Assembly: GCA_021773635.1 (NCBI GenBank)
Contig: JAJFJV010000023.1
Span: 99,118 to 163,117 of the forward strand
Origin: Gammaproteobacteria bacterium
Lineage (GTDB): Bacteria > Pseudomonadota > Gammaproteobacteria > HK1
Length of the DNA stretch: 64,000 bases
Reading direction: 5' to 3'
The notes under the pieces are model-generated. The model made no database searches, had not been told where the DNA came from, and saw nothing but the letters and a program-made list of their open reading frames with translations. The stretch's first letter is position 1, and every line of letters begins with the position of its first letter. This document shows positions 35,047-45,548 of the stretch, piece by piece. Made by a program: the position numbers and the translations under genes.

Positions 35047-35493
35047 CTATTCCCGCAACAGGCCGGCCAAACGTTCCCCAGTTGCCGAGTTGGCCTCCAG
35101 GCTAATCTCGCGTCCCTCACCCTGATAGGCGATGTGGATGCGCAAATCGGCTGCCGGCAGATAATCTCCGCCGCGCTCGGGCCATTCCACCAGGCAAAGC
35201 GCCTCACTATCGAAATAGTCCCGCACTCCGATGGCCTCCAGTTCCTCACCGTCGGCGAGACGATAGAGATCAAAATGATAGACCGGGCGGGCGGGAAGCT
35301 CATAGGGTTCTACGAGGGTGTAGGTGGGGCTTTTTACCGCACCCGTTACTCCCAGGGCACGCAACAGTCCGCGGGCAAAGGTGGTCTTGCCGGAACCCAG
35401 TTCACCCTCCAGCCAGATACTTGCCCCGCCCTCGGTGAAGGTAGCAAGCCGTGCACCCAGGGCCATCATTGCCATCTCGTCCGCAACAAACAT
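35047..35493 (-). CDS. tsaE: tRNA threonylcarbamoyladenosine synthesis ATPase TsaE
   Basis: 148-aa P-loop protein of the TsaBDE complex that makes the t6A37 modification of ANN-decoding tRNAs. Walker A GELGSGKTTF (30-39), then SPTYTLVEPYE and HFDLYRL, with the late LVEWPERG. Its start overlaps the nnrD stop (TGATG), so translation is coupled. Confidence 0.95.
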   Translation of the reverse strand: MFVADEMAMMALGARLATFTEGGASIWLEGELGSGKTTFARGLLRALGVTGAVKSPTYTLVEPYELPARPVYHFDLYRLADGEELEAIGVRDYFDSEALCLVEWPERGGDYLPAADLRIHIAYQGEGREISLEANSATGERLAGLLRE

Positions 35494-36989
35494 CAGCCGG
35501 CCGGATTCACCATTGTGCGTAAATGTGGAATCAGGTCGCGGGCCAGCAGGCCGCGCTCGCCGTTCGCCGCCGCGAGATCGCCGGCGCGGGCATGCATGGC
35601 GACACCAAAACAGGCGGCCTGCCAGGGATTGAGTCTCTGAGCAATGAGCCCGGCAATGGCGCCGCCCAGCACATCGCCCATTCCACCACTCGCCATCCCG
35701 GGATTACCATCGCTACACACCTGAGGCAACTCGTTCTCTTTCAGCACCAAGGTTCCCGAGCCCTTGAGCACGCAGACTCCACCATAGCGGGTCACCAATT
35801 CACCAGCGGCGCTAAAACGATCCGCCTGCACGCTCGCGCTACTGCTCCCCAGCAGACGTCCCGCCTCTCCCGGATGGGGAGTAAGGACCCAGTTGTCCTG
35901 AGGCTCGGTACCCATGGCGGCCAGCAGATTGAGGGCGTCCGCATCAAGTACCAGGGGCCCGCGAAAATCGAGCGCTGCCGAAAGTAGTGCGCGCCCCCAT
36001 GGCGTCTGGCCAAGGCCGGGACCGACGAGTACTACCGTTGCCTTTGCCAACAATGGAATGAGTTCTGCCGCGGACTCGATCCCCCGTGCCATGACTTCCG
36101 GGCACAAGGCGCTGACTATCGGCACGTGGGCGGGCCGGGTGGCCACGCTAACCAGACCCGCGCCGACTCGTGCCGCGGCCTCGGCTGCCAGTGGAACGGC
36201 TCCGGGGTAGCCCAGCTCACCCCCGACCACCAGCACATGGCCATGATGACCTTTGTGGGCCGTGCGCGGCCGGAGTGGCAAGAAGTCGCTGGAAGCCGTG
36301 TACCTGAGCCGCCGCGCATCCGCACCCACACGCTCATAAACCGCGGCCGGCACCTTCAGCCCGGCAAAAAGGATGTCGCCGGCGTATTCACGGCCCAATC
36401 CCGTGTAGAGCCCCTGCTTGAGCCCGATAAAGCTTATGGTGGCGGTCGCTCGCACCGCCACGCCGAGTACGCTCCCGTTGTCGCTATGAAGCCCCGAGGG
36501 AATATCCAGCGCCAGTATCGGCAGCGCGCTTTCATTCATCGCCTCGATAGCCGCGGCCCACGCGCCGTCGACCGGACGACTGAGCCCGGTCCCAAGGAGC
36601 GCATCTACCAGTACATCGGCTTCCGCCAGCGATGCCGCCATGAACTCTTCGCTCACGATGCCTTCTGCCGCCATGCCCTCATAGGCCGTGCGCGCATCAC
36701 CGCAGAGTTTTGCCGGGCTACTGAGGCAGATTAGCCGCACCTCCAGACCCGCCTGCCTGATAAAACGCGCGAGGATAAAACCGTCGCCCGCATTATTCCC
36801 GGCACCCGCGACCACCGTGACCCGGCGTGCGTCTGGCCAGCGCAAGCGGAGCACCTCGTAGGCGGCAGTACTGGCACGTTCCATCAGCTCGATACCGGGG
36901 ATAGAGAAATCCTCAATGGCAATGCGATCAAGCTCGCGCACGCTGGCGGCGCGATAAAGCGTGGTGGGAAGGGGCGACGGGATATTCAC
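35493..36989 (-). CDS. nnrD: Bifunctional NAD(P)HX epimerase / ADP-dependent dehydratase
   Basis: Repairs hydrated NADH and NADPH. The GTG at 36989 overlaps the orn stop (GTGA), giving 498 aa, the normal length; longer frames have a non-homologous N-terminus. N-terminal epimerase domain (about 1-210): [28 protein letters not shown] and [11 protein letters not shown]-terminal dehydratase (about 225-495): [47 protein letters not shown]. Operon orn-nnrD-tsaE. Confidence 0.95.
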   Translation of the reverse strand: MNIPSPLPTTLYRAASVRELDRIAIEDFSIPGIELMERASTAAYEVLRLRWPDARRVTVVAGAGNNAGDGFILARFIRQAGLEVRLICLSSPAKLCGDARTAYEGMAAEGIVSEEFMAASLAEADVLVDALLGTGLSRPVDGAWAAAIEAMNESALPILALDIPSGLHSDNGSVLGVAVRATATISFIGLKQGLYTGLGREYAGDILFAGLKVPAAVYERVGADARRLRYTASSDFLPLRPRTAHKGHHGHVLVVGGELGYPGAVPLAAEAAARVGAGLVSVATRPAHVPIVSALCPEVMARGIESAAELIPLLAKATVVLVGPGLGQTPWGRALLSAALDFRGPLVLDADALNLLAAMGTEPQDNWVLTPHPGEAGRLLGSSSASVQADRFSAAGELVTRYGGVCVLKGSGTLVLKENELPQVCSDGNPGMASGGMGDVLGGAIAGLIAQRLNPWQAACFGVAMHARAGDLAAANGERGLLARDLIPHLRTMVNPAG

Positions 36990-37534
36990 AGGGGGCGGAA
37001 CAAGTGCTCGCGATAGTAAACCAGCTCGGTGATGGAATCGCGGATATCCTGCAGCGCCAGATGAGTGGTCTCCTTCACCAGCCCCCTGGCCACCCGCGGT
37101 GCCCAACGTGCCGCCAGCTCCTTCAGGGTGCTGACATCCAGGTTGCGGTAGTGGAAATAGGCCTCCAGCTGCGGCATACAGCGATGAAGAAAACGACGAT
37201 CCTGACAGATGCTGTTACCGCACATGGGTGAGGCACCAGCGGGAACATACTTGGCAAGAAATTCCAGGGTCATACGCTCGGCATCGGCCTCGCTGTAACG
37301 GCTTTCCTTCACCCGTTGCACCAGACCGGACTCGCCATGCTGTTTGGTATTCCACTGATCCATGGAGCCCATGATCTGGTCGCTTTGATGAATCGCCAGC
37401 ATTGGTCCCTCGGCCAGAATATTCAAGGCCGAGTCGGTGACGATCGTTGCGATCTCGATGATATAATCGTTATCCGTATCGAGACCCGTCATCTCCAGAT
37501 CAATCCAGATGAGATTCCCCCCATCTTGCGCCAT
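36986..37534 (-). CDS. orn: Oligoribonuclease
   Basis: 182-aa DEDDh exonuclease that degrades 2-5-nt RNA and pGpG, the c-di-GMP breakdown product. Active-site residues are in [23 protein letters not shown] and [11 protein letters not shown]. Standard length. First gene of orn-nnrD-tsaE; divergent from the M48 peptidase gene. Confidence 0.97.
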   Translation of the reverse strand: MAQDGGNLIWIDLEMTGLDTDNDYIIEIATIVTDSALNILAEGPMLAIHQSDQIMGSMDQWNTKQHGESGLVQRVKESRYSEADAERMTLEFLAKYVPAGASPMCGNSICQDRRFLHRCMPQLEAYFHYRNLDVSTLKELAARWAPRVARGLVKETTHLALQDIRDSITELVYYREHLFRPL

Positions 37535-37637
37535 ATTGTGTACTCCGTTTTTGTTTTAATACCGTTGCCGGCCAGCTTGGCAGAGTGCCACAAGCCCGAA
37601 AGCCTGAAAACCGCACAACCGCAGGAAAAAGCGACGT

Positions 37638-38882
37638 ATGAATGAATTCTCCATAGTATTTCTTGCCGCCCTCGGCCTGGCCACCGCCGTTCATTGCTGG
37701 CTGGCGTTACGCCAATATCATCGTGTCGGTGAGCGCTGCGGCGAGGTGCCCACGGCCTTTCGCGAGCAGATTTCCCTCGCGGCGCACCAGAAGGCAGCCG
37801 ATTATACCCGGGCACGGGTGCGGGTTTATCTGCTGGATCAGGTGCTTGGCGCCGTGGTGCTATTGATCTGGACCCTGGGAGGAGGGCTTGCGCTGGTGGA
37901 CAACTGGTGGCGCGGCATGCTGGAAAATCCGCTGTTCGGAGGTGTCGCCCTTATTCTCTCGGTATTTATCATCTCCGGGCTGCTGGACCTGCCACTTTCC
38001 GCCTACCGTACCTTTGTGCTGGAACAACGCTTTGGCTTCAACCGCTCCAGCCTCGGCACCTTTTTGGTCGATACCCTCAAGCAGACCGCGCTGCTGTTGC
38101 TCATCGGCACCCCGTTGGTGCTGGCCATCCTCTGGGTAATGACCCACGCAGGACCCTACTGGTGGCTCTATGCCTGGCTGCTCTGGAGTGCCTTCAGCCT
38201 GATGCTCGCCTGGCTCTATCCGGCCTTCATCGCACCGCTGTTCAACCGCTTTACGGCGCTGGAGGATGAAGCGCTTAAGGCCCGGCTGGAAAACCTGCTC
38301 GAACGCAATGGCTTTTCCCCGAACGGTATCTTCGTCGCCGATGGCTCGCGCCGAAGCAGTCACGGTAATGCCTTTTTCAGCGGCTTCGGCGCCCACAAAC
38401 GCATCGTGCTTTACGACACCCTGCTGGGCAGCCTGGAGCCGGAAGAAACTGAGGCGGTACTGGCTCACGAGCTGGGGCATTTCCGCCGTGGCCACATCCG
38501 CAAACAGATGGCCCTGGGCCTTGCCTTTGGCCTGCTGGCCTTCAGCCTGCTGGGCTGGCTCATCGGTCAGAACTGGTTCTACCATGGGCTCGGCGTGCCG
38601 CAACCCTCCCTTGCCATGGCTTTGGTGCTGTTCCTCTTTGTCTCGCCCTCCTTCAGCTTTTTCCTCAGCCCGCTGCTGGCCTGGTTTTCCCGCCGTCACG
38701 AATACGAGGCCGACGATTTCGCCGCCCGTCAGACCGGGGCGCAACCGCTCATCCAGGCCCTGGTCAAACTCTATCGGGACAACGCCAATACCCTGACCCC
38801 CGACGCGCTGTACTCGGCTTTCCACGAAACCCATCCACCGGCACCGCTGCGGATTGCCCACCTGGAGGGAAAACTGGAGTAG
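37638..38882 (+). CDS. M48 membrane zinc metallopeptidase (Ste24-like)
   Basis: 414-aa integral-membrane protease. Zinc motif HELGH in AVLAHELGHFRRGHI, third ligand in SRRHEYEADDFA; at least five hydrophobic helices surround it. Architecture (long N-terminal membrane part before the motif) matches the Ste24/CAAX protease 1 type rather than HtpX. In bacteria such proteins act in membrane-protein quality control; natural substrate unknown. Confidence 0.9.
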   Translation: MNEFSIVFLAALGLATAVHCWLALRQYHRVGERCGEVPTAFREQISLAAHQKAADYTRARVRVYLLDQVLGAVVLLIWTLGGGLALVDNWWRGMLENPLFGGVALILSVFIISGLLDLPLSAYRTFVLEQRFGFNRSSLGTFLVDTLKQTALLLLIGTPLVLAILWVMTHAGPYWWLYAWLLWSAFSLMLAWLYPAFIAPLFNRFTALEDEALKARLENLLERNGFSPNGIFVADGSRRSSHGNAFFSGFGAHKRIVLYDTLLGSLEPEETEAVLAHELGHFRRGHIRKQMALGLAFGLLAFSLLGWLIGQNWFYHGLGVPQPSLAMALVLFLFVSPSFSFFLSPLLAWFSRRHEYEADDFAARQTGAQPLIQALVKLYRDNANTLTPDALYSAFHETHPPAPLRIAHLEGKLE

Positions 38883-38916
38883 GCTTTGATCCAATGAAGC
38901 CCCACGGAGCGTGCTC

Positions 38917-39258
38917 ATGAACTCACTGTCAGATCTCAGCCAACGGCATTGCAAGGCATGTGAAGGCGGTGCCAGCCCCCTGACTCCGCAAGAAGCCAGC
39001 GCACTCGCCACCGTATTACCCAACTGGGAACTCGATACCGATCACCAAAAGATCCGGCGGCAATTCACCTTTGCCAACTTCCACGAAACCATGGCCTTCG
39101 TAAATGCACTGGCATGGGTCGCACATCAGGAGGATCACCACCCCGATCTGGAAGTGGGCTATGCCCGGGTGACCGTGCATTACCAGACCCATGCGGTAGG
39201 CGGCCTGTCCGAGAATGATTTTATCTGCGCGGCAAAGGTGGATGCCTTGTTGATATGA
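38917..39258 (+). CDS. phhB: Pterin-4a-carbinolamine dehydratase
   Basis: 113-aa protein. Family signature HHPDLEVGYARVTVHYQTHA and the N-terminal CEGGASPLTPQEA. Recycles the tetrahydropterin cofactor of aromatic amino acid hydroxylases, but no hydroxylase is in this window. ATG at 38917 with GGAGCG upstream; an in-frame GTG at 38911 is possible. Confidence 0.93.
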   Translation: MNSLSDLSQRHCKACEGGASPLTPQEASALATVLPNWELDTDHQKIRRQFTFANFHETMAFVNALAWVAHQEDHHPDLEVGYARVTVHYQTHAVGGLSENDFICAAKVDALLI

Positions 39259-39295
39259 CCGCTTTTGCGCCGGCACGAAACGCCCCTGGAACCGG

Positions 39296-40243
39296 ATGAT
39301 CCGGAATCGTTCTGCAGGGCGCACCAGCCAGAAGCGTCGAAAGAAATCGGCGGCACGCGATGGCCTGGTAATCAGCAGCCACGGGCGGCGCCTGAAACTG
39401 CGTGGCCCGGACGGCAAGATCCAGCGCTGTGCGGTGCGCAGCAATCTGCCCCCGCTGGTTTGTGGCGACCGGGTACGCTGGCTGCCACCGGAAACCGGAC
39501 GCCTGGGGGTGGTGGAATCGCTGCTGCCACGGGCCACCCTCCTCGCCCGTCCCTCCCCCACGGGAACGCTGCGCCCGGTGGCGGCAAACCTTGACCTTAT
39601 CCTGGTAGTGATTGCCCCCCGACCGGAGCCCACCCTCAAGGAAATCGACGCCTATCTGGCCAATGCCGAATATCTCGGCATCGCCCCCGGATTGGTGGTG
39701 AACAAGGCGGAGCTGCTGGATGAAGCCGGGCGCGCCGCACTGGAGGCCCGTTATGCCCACTACGCTGACATCGGCTACGCGCTGATCTTTTGCAGCGCCC
39801 ACAGCGGCGACAACCTGGATGCCCTGCAACAACAGCTCGCGGGCCGTTGCAGTATCCTCGTGGGCCAGTCCGGGGTAGGAAAATCCTCCCTCACGATGCG
39901 CCTGTTACCGGAGGTCAAGACCGCCGTGGGGGCGCTGAGCGATTACCACGGTCTCGGCCGCCACACCACCAGCTCCGGCAGCCTCTACCCCCTGCCCAAG
40001 GCCGAGGGCGGCTTTCTTATCGACTCCCCCGGAGTGCGGGACTTTGGGCTATGGCATGTACCACGCCGGGAATTGGCAAGGCAGTTTATCGAGTTTCGAC
40101 CGCACATCATCAACTGCCGCTTTCGCGATTGCAGCCATCTCACGGAGCCCGACTGCGCGGTGCGTGCGGCGGTGGAAGACGGCTCGATCAGCGGGGAACG
40201 AATGGCGAGCTATGCAGCCTTATGGAAGGAAGCCGAAAACTAA
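39296..40243 (+). CDS. rsgA: Ribosome small-subunit GTPase RsgA
   Basis: 315-aa circularly permuted GTPase that assists late 30S assembly. OB-fold N-terminal part (about 20-85), G4-like VVNKAELL, G1 GQSGVGKSSLTMRL, G3 DSPGVRDF, and the zinc knuckle INCRFRDCSHLTEPDC. The phhB-rsgA arrangement near orn is common in Gammaproteobacteria. Confidence 0.95.
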   Translation: MIRNRSAGRTSQKRRKKSAARDGLVISSHGRRLKLRGPDGKIQRCAVRSNLPPLVCGDRVRWLPPETGRLGVVESLLPRATLLARPSPTGTLRPVAANLDLILVVIAPRPEPTLKEIDAYLANAEYLGIAPGLVVNKAELLDEAGRAALEARYAHYADIGYALIFCSAHSGDNLDALQQQLAGRCSILVGQSGVGKSSLTMRLLPEVKTAVGALSDYHGLGRHTTSSGSLYPLPKAEGGFLIDSPGVRDFGLWHVPRRELARQFIEFRPHIINCRFRDCSHLTEPDCAVRAAVEDGSISGERMASYAALWKEAEN

Positions 40244-40263
40244 CATAGACAAGGAAGACACCC

Positions 40264-40530
40264 ATGAAAATTGCGGTATTTGATACCTACGTCCCGAAAA
40301 AGGACGGCCAGACCATGCACTTCGATATCCTCGTCGCCGAGGGAACCGGAGAGGCAGAAGTATTTCGCTATGGAGTGGAATATCTTGCGAGCGTGGGTCA
40401 GAAAGGCCAGCCACTCAGCGCCACCGAGTGCCGCTTCTGCCATATGGAACAGGCCGAGCCCGCAATAGAAGCCTCGATCGCCGAACTTGGCTATTTCATT
40501 CTCGAAATGGAAGGTTGCCCGGGCCAGTAA
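40264..40530 (+). CDS. DUF2024 family protein
   Basis: 88-aa small protein starting MKIAVFDTYVPKKDGQTMHF, the hallmark of DUF2024. CRFCHMEQA contains a Cys pair followed by His. It lies 20 bp behind rsgA and is probably co-transcribed. No function known to me. Confidence 0.88.
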   Translation: MKIAVFDTYVPKKDGQTMHFDILVAEGTGEAEVFRYGVEYLASVGQKGQPLSATECRFCHMEQAEPAIEASIAELGYFILEMEGCPGQ

Positions 40531-40720
40531 TCAGCACGTTGATGCTAGCCGTGGCAATAGCCTCGTTGCCGCCGGCAAACCGTTCCCTCCCTGAGCCCTG
40601 AACCCGGTGAGCGGAAAAGTGGCTCCCCTCGAAGACAGGCAATAAACCACCGCGCGTTTACATTCGGCTGATTAGCGTCTATACCCTTTAGCCTGCCCCT
40701 GCCCAAGAGAAGCAAGCACC

Positions 40721-41968
40721 ATGCCTGAAGTTGTCATTATCGAAGGAGTACGCAGTCCCATCGGAAAATTCGGGGGTGGGCTTTCCACGGTACGGCCCGA
40801 TGATCTGCTCGCCCACGTGCTGGCAGCCTTGATGGAAAAAACCGGGGTCGACCCGGCACTGCTGGAAGATGTCTATGCCGGCTGTGGCAATCAGGCCGGT
40901 GAGGACAATCGCGATGTCGCGCGCATGGCCGCACTGCTGGCCGGTTTCCCGGTGGAAGTGCCCGGGGTGACCCTCAATCGCAACTGCTCCTCCGCGCTGG
41001 AGGCGGTGAACCAGGCTGCCAAGGCCATCCTCGTGGGCGAAGGGGATGTTTACATCGGTAGCGGTGTGGAATCCATGAGCCGCGCCCCCTGGAGCTTGCC
41101 CAAGCCCGGTCGCTCACCGAGTACCGAGGCACCGAAGCTGTGGGATACCACCGTCGGCTGGCGCTACAATAATCCCCGCCTCGATGCCCTTTACCCCATC
41201 ATCAGCCTCGGGGAGACCGCAGAAAATGTGGCAGAGCAAATGGATATCAGTCGTGAGGAGCAGGATGCCTACGCGCTGGAAAGCCATCGCCGCACCGTAG
41301 CAGCCATGAATGAGGGCCACTTTCAGACTCAGATCGTACCCATTGAGGCGCCCGCCGGACGAGGCAAGACTCAGACCATCGCGCTGGACGAGCATCCACG
41401 TTACCGCGAGGTGGAGGGAGGTTTTGAACTGGCCACCACGGTGGAACAGCTCGGCAAGCTGCGGCCTGCCTTCCGTAAAGGGGGAACGGTCACCGCGGGA
41501 AATTCCAGTGGTATCAATGATGGTGCGGCGGCCCTGCTGCTGATGGAGGCTGAGCGCGCCCGGGCACTGGGGCTCAAGGCACAGGCACGCTGGCTCGGCT
41601 CGGCCGTTGCCGGCATCGATCCGGGTGTCATGGGGCTTGGCCCGGTACCTGCTACCCGCAAGCTGCTCAAGCGCCTCGGCATTGGCATTGAAGAGATTGG
41701 ACTGGCGGAGATTAATGAGGCCTTTGCGGCGCAAACTATCGGCTGCATGCGCGAACTCGGCCTCGATCCGGCCATTACCAACGTCAACGGCGGTGCCATT
41801 GCCCTCGGCCATCCCACCGGTTGCTCCGGGGCACGCATCCTGGTCACCCTGCTGCACGAAATGGCCCGCCGTGCACCGGATCAACCACGCCCCTTCTACG
41901 GCCTCGCCACCCTGTGCGTCGGCGTCGGCATGGGGGTCGCTACCGCCATCGAATGGACTGGAGATTAA
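40721..41968 (+). CDS. Thiolase (acetyl-CoA acyltransferase)
   Basis: 415-aa thiolase. Nucleophile C89 in [12 protein letters not shown], His in [18 protein letters not shown], second Cys in TLCVGVGMG. Could work in beta-oxidation (FadA-like), in beta-ketoadipyl cleavage, or in reverse for acetoacetyl-CoA. Followed after 3 bp by a CoA-transferase gene, so this pair probably handles one specific acyl-CoA. Confidence 0.92.
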   Translation: MPEVVIIEGVRSPIGKFGGGLSTVRPDDLLAHVLAALMEKTGVDPALLEDVYAGCGNQAGEDNRDVARMAALLAGFPVEVPGVTLNRNCSSALEAVNQAAKAILVGEGDVYIGSGVESMSRAPWSLPKPGRSPSTEAPKLWDTTVGWRYNNPRLDALYPIISLGETAENVAEQMDISREEQDAYALESHRRTVAAMNEGHFQTQIVPIEAPAGRGKTQTIALDEHPRYREVEGGFELATTVEQLGKLRPAFRKGGTVTAGNSSGINDGAAALLLMEAERARALGLKAQARWLGSAVAGIDPGVMGLGPVPATRKLLKRLGIGIEEIGLAEINEAFAAQTIGCMRELGLDPAITNVNGGAIALGHPTGCSGARILVTLLHEMARRAPDQPRPFYGLATLCVGVGMGVATAIEWTGD

Positions 41969-41971
41969 GGT

Positions 41972-43186
41972 ATGGAAAGGCCCCTGGAAGGTGTCCGCGT
42001 TATCGGCATGGAGCAGTACATGGCCGGCCCCTATTGCTCCCTGCTGCTCGCGGACGCGGGCGCTGAGGTTATCAAGGTGGAGCGCCCCGGCAGCGGTGAT
42101 CCACGCCGGGCGATGCCACCCTTTGCCGAGCGTGGAGAAGCCCGCAAGGCCGCCGGATTCATGGCCTATAACCGCAACAAAAAAAGCATCGCCCTGAATT
42201 TACGCAGCGATGCGGGCAAGGAGGCCTATCGCCGGCTGGTAGCCACTGCCGATGTAGTGGTGGAGAACCTGCGGCCGGGCTCACTGGATCGCCAGGGCAT
42301 CGGCTGCCAGGCCATGCGCGAACTGAATCCACGCCTTATCTACGCCATGATCTCCGGCTTCGGCCGGCTGCCCGGATTCGAAGGCCCCTACGGCAATCGT
42401 CCCGCCTTCGACATCGTCGCCGAGGCCATGAGCGGCATCATGCACCTGGTGGGTTTTGAGGATAAACCACCCTCCTGGACCATCTACGGCATGGCGGATA
42501 TCTACTCCGGCATGGTCACCGCCTTTGGCATCATGCAGGCACTCTACATGCGCGAGCGCACCGGCGAAGGCCAGGTGGTGGACTCGGCCATGTACGACAA
42601 CATGTTGTCGCTCAACGAAAGTATGGTGACGCTGCACTCGGTCGCCGGCCAGTCACCGCACCGGGGCCGGCTGCAAAATACCTACCCCCGGGGTGCGTTT
42701 CGTACCCGGGATGGCTATATCGCCGTGAACGTACCCGATGAACGCATCTGGCAACGCCTGTGCGAGGCCATGGGTCGACCGGAGCTGGCGGATGATCCGA
42801 AGAGCAACAGCGTCAGCGCGCGGGTCGCCAACCGGGACTATCTCGACCCGCTCATCGACGAACTCTTCGCCAATCTCACCCGGCAGGAAGCGGTCGACAA
42901 ACTCAATGCCGCCGGGGTGCCCACGGGACCCGTTCATACCGCAGAAGATATCTTCAACTGCCCCCAGGTGGCGGCACGGGGCATGCTGCTTCCTGTGGAT
43001 GACCCTGAGGTGGGCGAGTACCGCTTCTCGGGCACCGCACCGATGCTCTCCAGCGCACCGCAGAAGGCGCATGAACCGGCACCGGCACTCGGCGCCCATA
43101 CCCGCGAACTCATGGAGCAGGAGCTCGGTTACAGCGCGGACGAAGTGGATGGATTGGCGCAAGAAGGCGTCATACAGGTGGCCTGA
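41972..43186 (+). CDS. CaiB/BaiF family (type III) CoA-transferase
   Basis: 404-aa family III CoA-transferase. N-terminal VRVIGMEQYMAGPYCSLLLA, FNRNKKSI-like YNRNKKSIALNL, and the probable catalytic Asp in YGMADIYSGMV. Transfers CoA between a donor thioester and a carboxylic acid. Acceptor unknown; the thiolase directly upstream suggests a shared degradation route. Confidence 0.92.
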   Translation: MERPLEGVRVIGMEQYMAGPYCSLLLADAGAEVIKVERPGSGDPRRAMPPFAERGEARKAAGFMAYNRNKKSIALNLRSDAGKEAYRRLVATADVVVENLRPGSLDRQGIGCQAMRELNPRLIYAMISGFGRLPGFEGPYGNRPAFDIVAEAMSGIMHLVGFEDKPPSWTIYGMADIYSGMVTAFGIMQALYMRERTGEGQVVDSAMYDNMLSLNESMVTLHSVAGQSPHRGRLQNTYPRGAFRTRDGYIAVNVPDERIWQRLCEAMGRPELADDPKSNSVSARVANRDYLDPLIDELFANLTRQEAVDKLNAAGVPTGPVHTAEDIFNCPQVAARGMLLPVDDPEVGEYRFSGTAPMLSSAPQKAHEPAPALGAHTRELMEQELGYSADEVDGLAQEGVIQVA

Positions 43187-43249
43187 GGAAAGCCGGATAT
43201 CACGCTTGTGCTATCTTTAGTCACTGCATTGCCCTGACCGGTACCCCTC

Positions 43250-43558
43250 ATGCAGTTGCTTGCGGCCCCAAATCACAGCGTCGCCATTGCGCTTCAGACC
43301 GCGGGCAACGCGCGCGAGCAGCCTGCGCGCAGACTCCCGGAAGAACGGACTGTTCAGGGTGAATTGCTGGAGCGTCCGGCGGCCCGGAACGGCCTGCTGG
43401 GGCAAGGTACACAAAGCCCGCGCTTGCTCAATGTGGTATCCGGCATGTTCGAGGGACAAGCCCCGCGCAAGGTATCTCCCGAGGCCGCCATCGCTGCCTA
43501 CCGGGCAACCGCACGCATCACCGAGTTGCCGGAAGCGACCGTGGAGCTGCAAGCCTGA
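43250..43558 (+). CDS. Small hypothetical protein
   Basis: 102-aa Ala/Arg/Glu-rich protein, no signal peptide or helix-forming membrane part. It has VQGELLERPAAR in the middle and a C-terminal PEAAIAAYRATARITELPE, the layout of small proteins common in Gammaproteobacteria (a G-E-L-L motif, then a short A-x-x-A-Y element). Function unknown. Convergent with rsd, with nine bases between stops. Confidence 0.55.
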   Translation: MQLLAAPNHSVAIALQTAGNAREQPARRLPEERTVQGELLERPAARNGLLGQGTQSPRLLNVVSGMFEGQAPRKVSPEAAIAAYRATARITELPEATVELQA

Positions 43559-43567
43559 AGAAAACGC

Positions 43568-44008
43568 CTAGGCTTGCAAGCGCTCGATCAGGCGATCTTC
43601 CAGATCGATACGTGTCGCCAACTGCTCCCCCAGCCGGGAAAGATCGTCGGAAAGCTCATCGGCTACCACGCTGCCACCTTCCTCATATTTGCTATTGAAA
43701 TCCACCACCGACTCGGTGGTATTGGAGATTGCCGGATAGAGTTCCTCGGCCAGCTTACGGACCTCTTGGCGCCGCTCCCGCCCTTCGCCGATGCGCTCAT
43801 ATAAACCAAAATGGCCAACGGCGATATAGTCCACCAACAACTCGCAGAATTCCTTGAGCAATGACTGTACCGGTTGCTTCTCCTGGAAGGGCTCAAGACC
43901 CCCGGCACGGCACAATAACGCCAGTACATGACTGCGTTCGGCCAACATCTGTTCAACTAACTCACGGGTACGCAACCTGCGGTCCTGGGGTATCGCCATT
44001 TCACTCAT
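43568..44008 (-). CDS. rsd: Rsd/AlgQ anti-sigma-70 regulator
   Basis: 146-aa helical protein; Rsd/AlgQ proteins bind RpoD region 4 and favour alternative sigma factors. Conserved stretches: LLKEFCELLVDYIAVGHFGLYERI and FNSKYE near 100. Single gene, convergent to the 43250-43558 ORF and divergent from pabB. Confidence 0.92.
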   Translation of the reverse strand: MSEMAIPQDRRLRTRELVEQMLAERSHVLALLCRAGGLEPFQEKQPVQSLLKEFCELLVDYIAVGHFGLYERIGEGRERRQEVRKLAEELYPAISNTTESVVDFNSKYEEGGSVVADELSDDLSRLGEQLATRIDLEDRLIERLQA

Positions 44009-44151
44009 GTTTTGCCCTTCTCTATGCTATTCACTGTCTCCAACGCAGCCCGAATCATACTGTACTGGCAGGCAATTGCATCAGGGATACGCCCTGCCCG
44101 GAACTTTGAGGGATAATCGCCCCCCGAGTGTGAACAAAGCGCCTGAGAAAC

Positions 44152-45513
44152 TTGCCTCCAACAAACTCAAAATCCAACGCTCAAATCGGGTTCCGCGAAC
44201 TACCCTACCCGCGAGACGCTGCAACGCTGTTTGCCCGGATCAAACCGTTGGAGCGAGCGGTTTTTCTCGATAGCTGTCACCCGCATTATGCAGACACCCG
44301 CTACAGCCTGCTGGCGGCTGAACCACGGGCCATACTCAGCACCCGCAGGGGCATAACGCAAATCCAGGACGCCATCGGGATGCGGCAGTCTGATGACCAT
44401 CCCTTGCAACTGTTGCGCGAGGTCCTCGGAAAACAACAACCCCCCGCCCCCGGACTACCCTTTACAGGCGGCGCCATGGGCTATTTCGGTTATGACCTGG
44501 GTCGCTGTAACGAGCGCTTGCCCAACATTGCCGATGACGATCTCGGCATGCCTGAAATGGATGTGGGGATCTATGACTGGGCGGTGGTCATCGACCATCA
44601 GAAAAAAACGGCGGTGCTGGCCGGCAAGCCTCCGGCCCACGTCGTGCAGCGGCTGAAGGATAATTCATCAGTAGAATCCGGCAATTACGAACTCGGGAAA
44701 CAGGTCCACAGCGATATGGACCAGGCCCGTTACCAACAGGCCTTTCGGCGGGTGCAGACCTATATACACGAGGGTGACTGCTACCAGGTCAACCTGGCGC
44801 GCCGCTTCAAGGTCGATTTTTCCGGTGACCCCTGGGCCCTGTACCAGCGCCTGCGTGCGCTCAGCCCCGCGCCCTTCGCCGCCTACCTGGAGACCTCTGA
44901 CGGCGTCATTCTTTCAGACTCCCCGGAGCGTTTCCTGCAACTGCGGGGCGATGAAGTGCTGACTACGCCAATCAAGGGCACCCGCCCGCGCAGTACCGAT
45001 CCGCTGGAGGATGAACGGCTGGCGCAGCAGCTGCGACAAAGCCCCAAGGACCGGGCCGAAAATCTGATGATCGTCGACCTGCTACGCAATGATCTTGGGA
45101 AAAACTGCCGCCCGGGCAGTATCAGGGCACCGAAACTTTTTGAGTTGCAATCCTTTGCCTCGGTTCACCATCTGGTCAGCAGCATCAGTGGCCGCCTGAA
45201 GCAGGGCAAACACGCCACTGATTTACTCCGTGGCTGTTTCCCCGGGGGCTCGATTACCGGCGCCCCGAAACTTCGTGCCATGGAGATTATTGAGGAGCTG
45301 GAACCGCATCGCCGTGGGGTCTACTGCGGCGCCATCGGCTATCTCGGCTTTGATGGTGGCATGGATGCCAGTATCGCCATCCGCACCCTGGTAATTCACC
45401 GTGATACCGCATACTACTGGGCGGGCGGCGGCCTGGTGGCAGATTCCGATGTGGATGCTGAATACGAGGAAATCCTGCACAAAACAGAGGCCTTGTTCTC
45501 CCTGCTTACCTGA
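44152..45513 (+). CDS. pabB: Aminodeoxychorismate synthase component I
   Basis: 453-aa chorismate-utilising enzyme of folate synthesis. N-terminal half has LLAAEPRAIL; C-terminal half has the catalytic sections DCYQVNLARRFKV, PERFLQLRGDEVLTTPIKGT, VDLLRNDLGK, and GGSITGAPKLRAMEII. The open frame begins with TTG at 44152; no ATG fits before the family N-terminus, so a TTG start is likely. Confidence 0.93.
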   Translation: MPPTNSKSNAQIGFRELPYPRDAATLFARIKPLERAVFLDSCHPHYADTRYSLLAAEPRAILSTRRGITQIQDAIGMRQSDDHPLQLLREVLGKQQPPAPGLPFTGGAMGYFGYDLGRCNERLPNIADDDLGMPEMDVGIYDWAVVIDHQKKTAVLAGKPPAHVVQRLKDNSSVESGNYELGKQVHSDMDQARYQQAFRRVQTYIHEGDCYQVNLARRFKVDFSGDPWALYQRLRALSPAPFAAYLETSDGVILSDSPERFLQLRGDEVLTTPIKGTRPRSTDPLEDERLAQQLRQSPKDRAENLMIVDLLRNDLGKNCRPGSIRAPKLFELQSFASVHHLVSSISGRLKQGKHATDLLRGCFPGGSITGAPKLRAMEIIEELEPHRRGVYCGAIGYLGFDGGMDASIAIRTLVIHRDTAYYWAGGGLVADSDVDAEYEEILHKTEALFSLLT

Positions 45514-45548
45514 GCCCTGACTGGGACCAGATATACTGAACGGCGCGG

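Noticed and set aside
37860..39023. 387-codon minus-strand frame over the M48 peptidase gene
   Set aside because: Low-complexity Gln/Gly/Glu-rich shadow of a well supported membrane peptidase.
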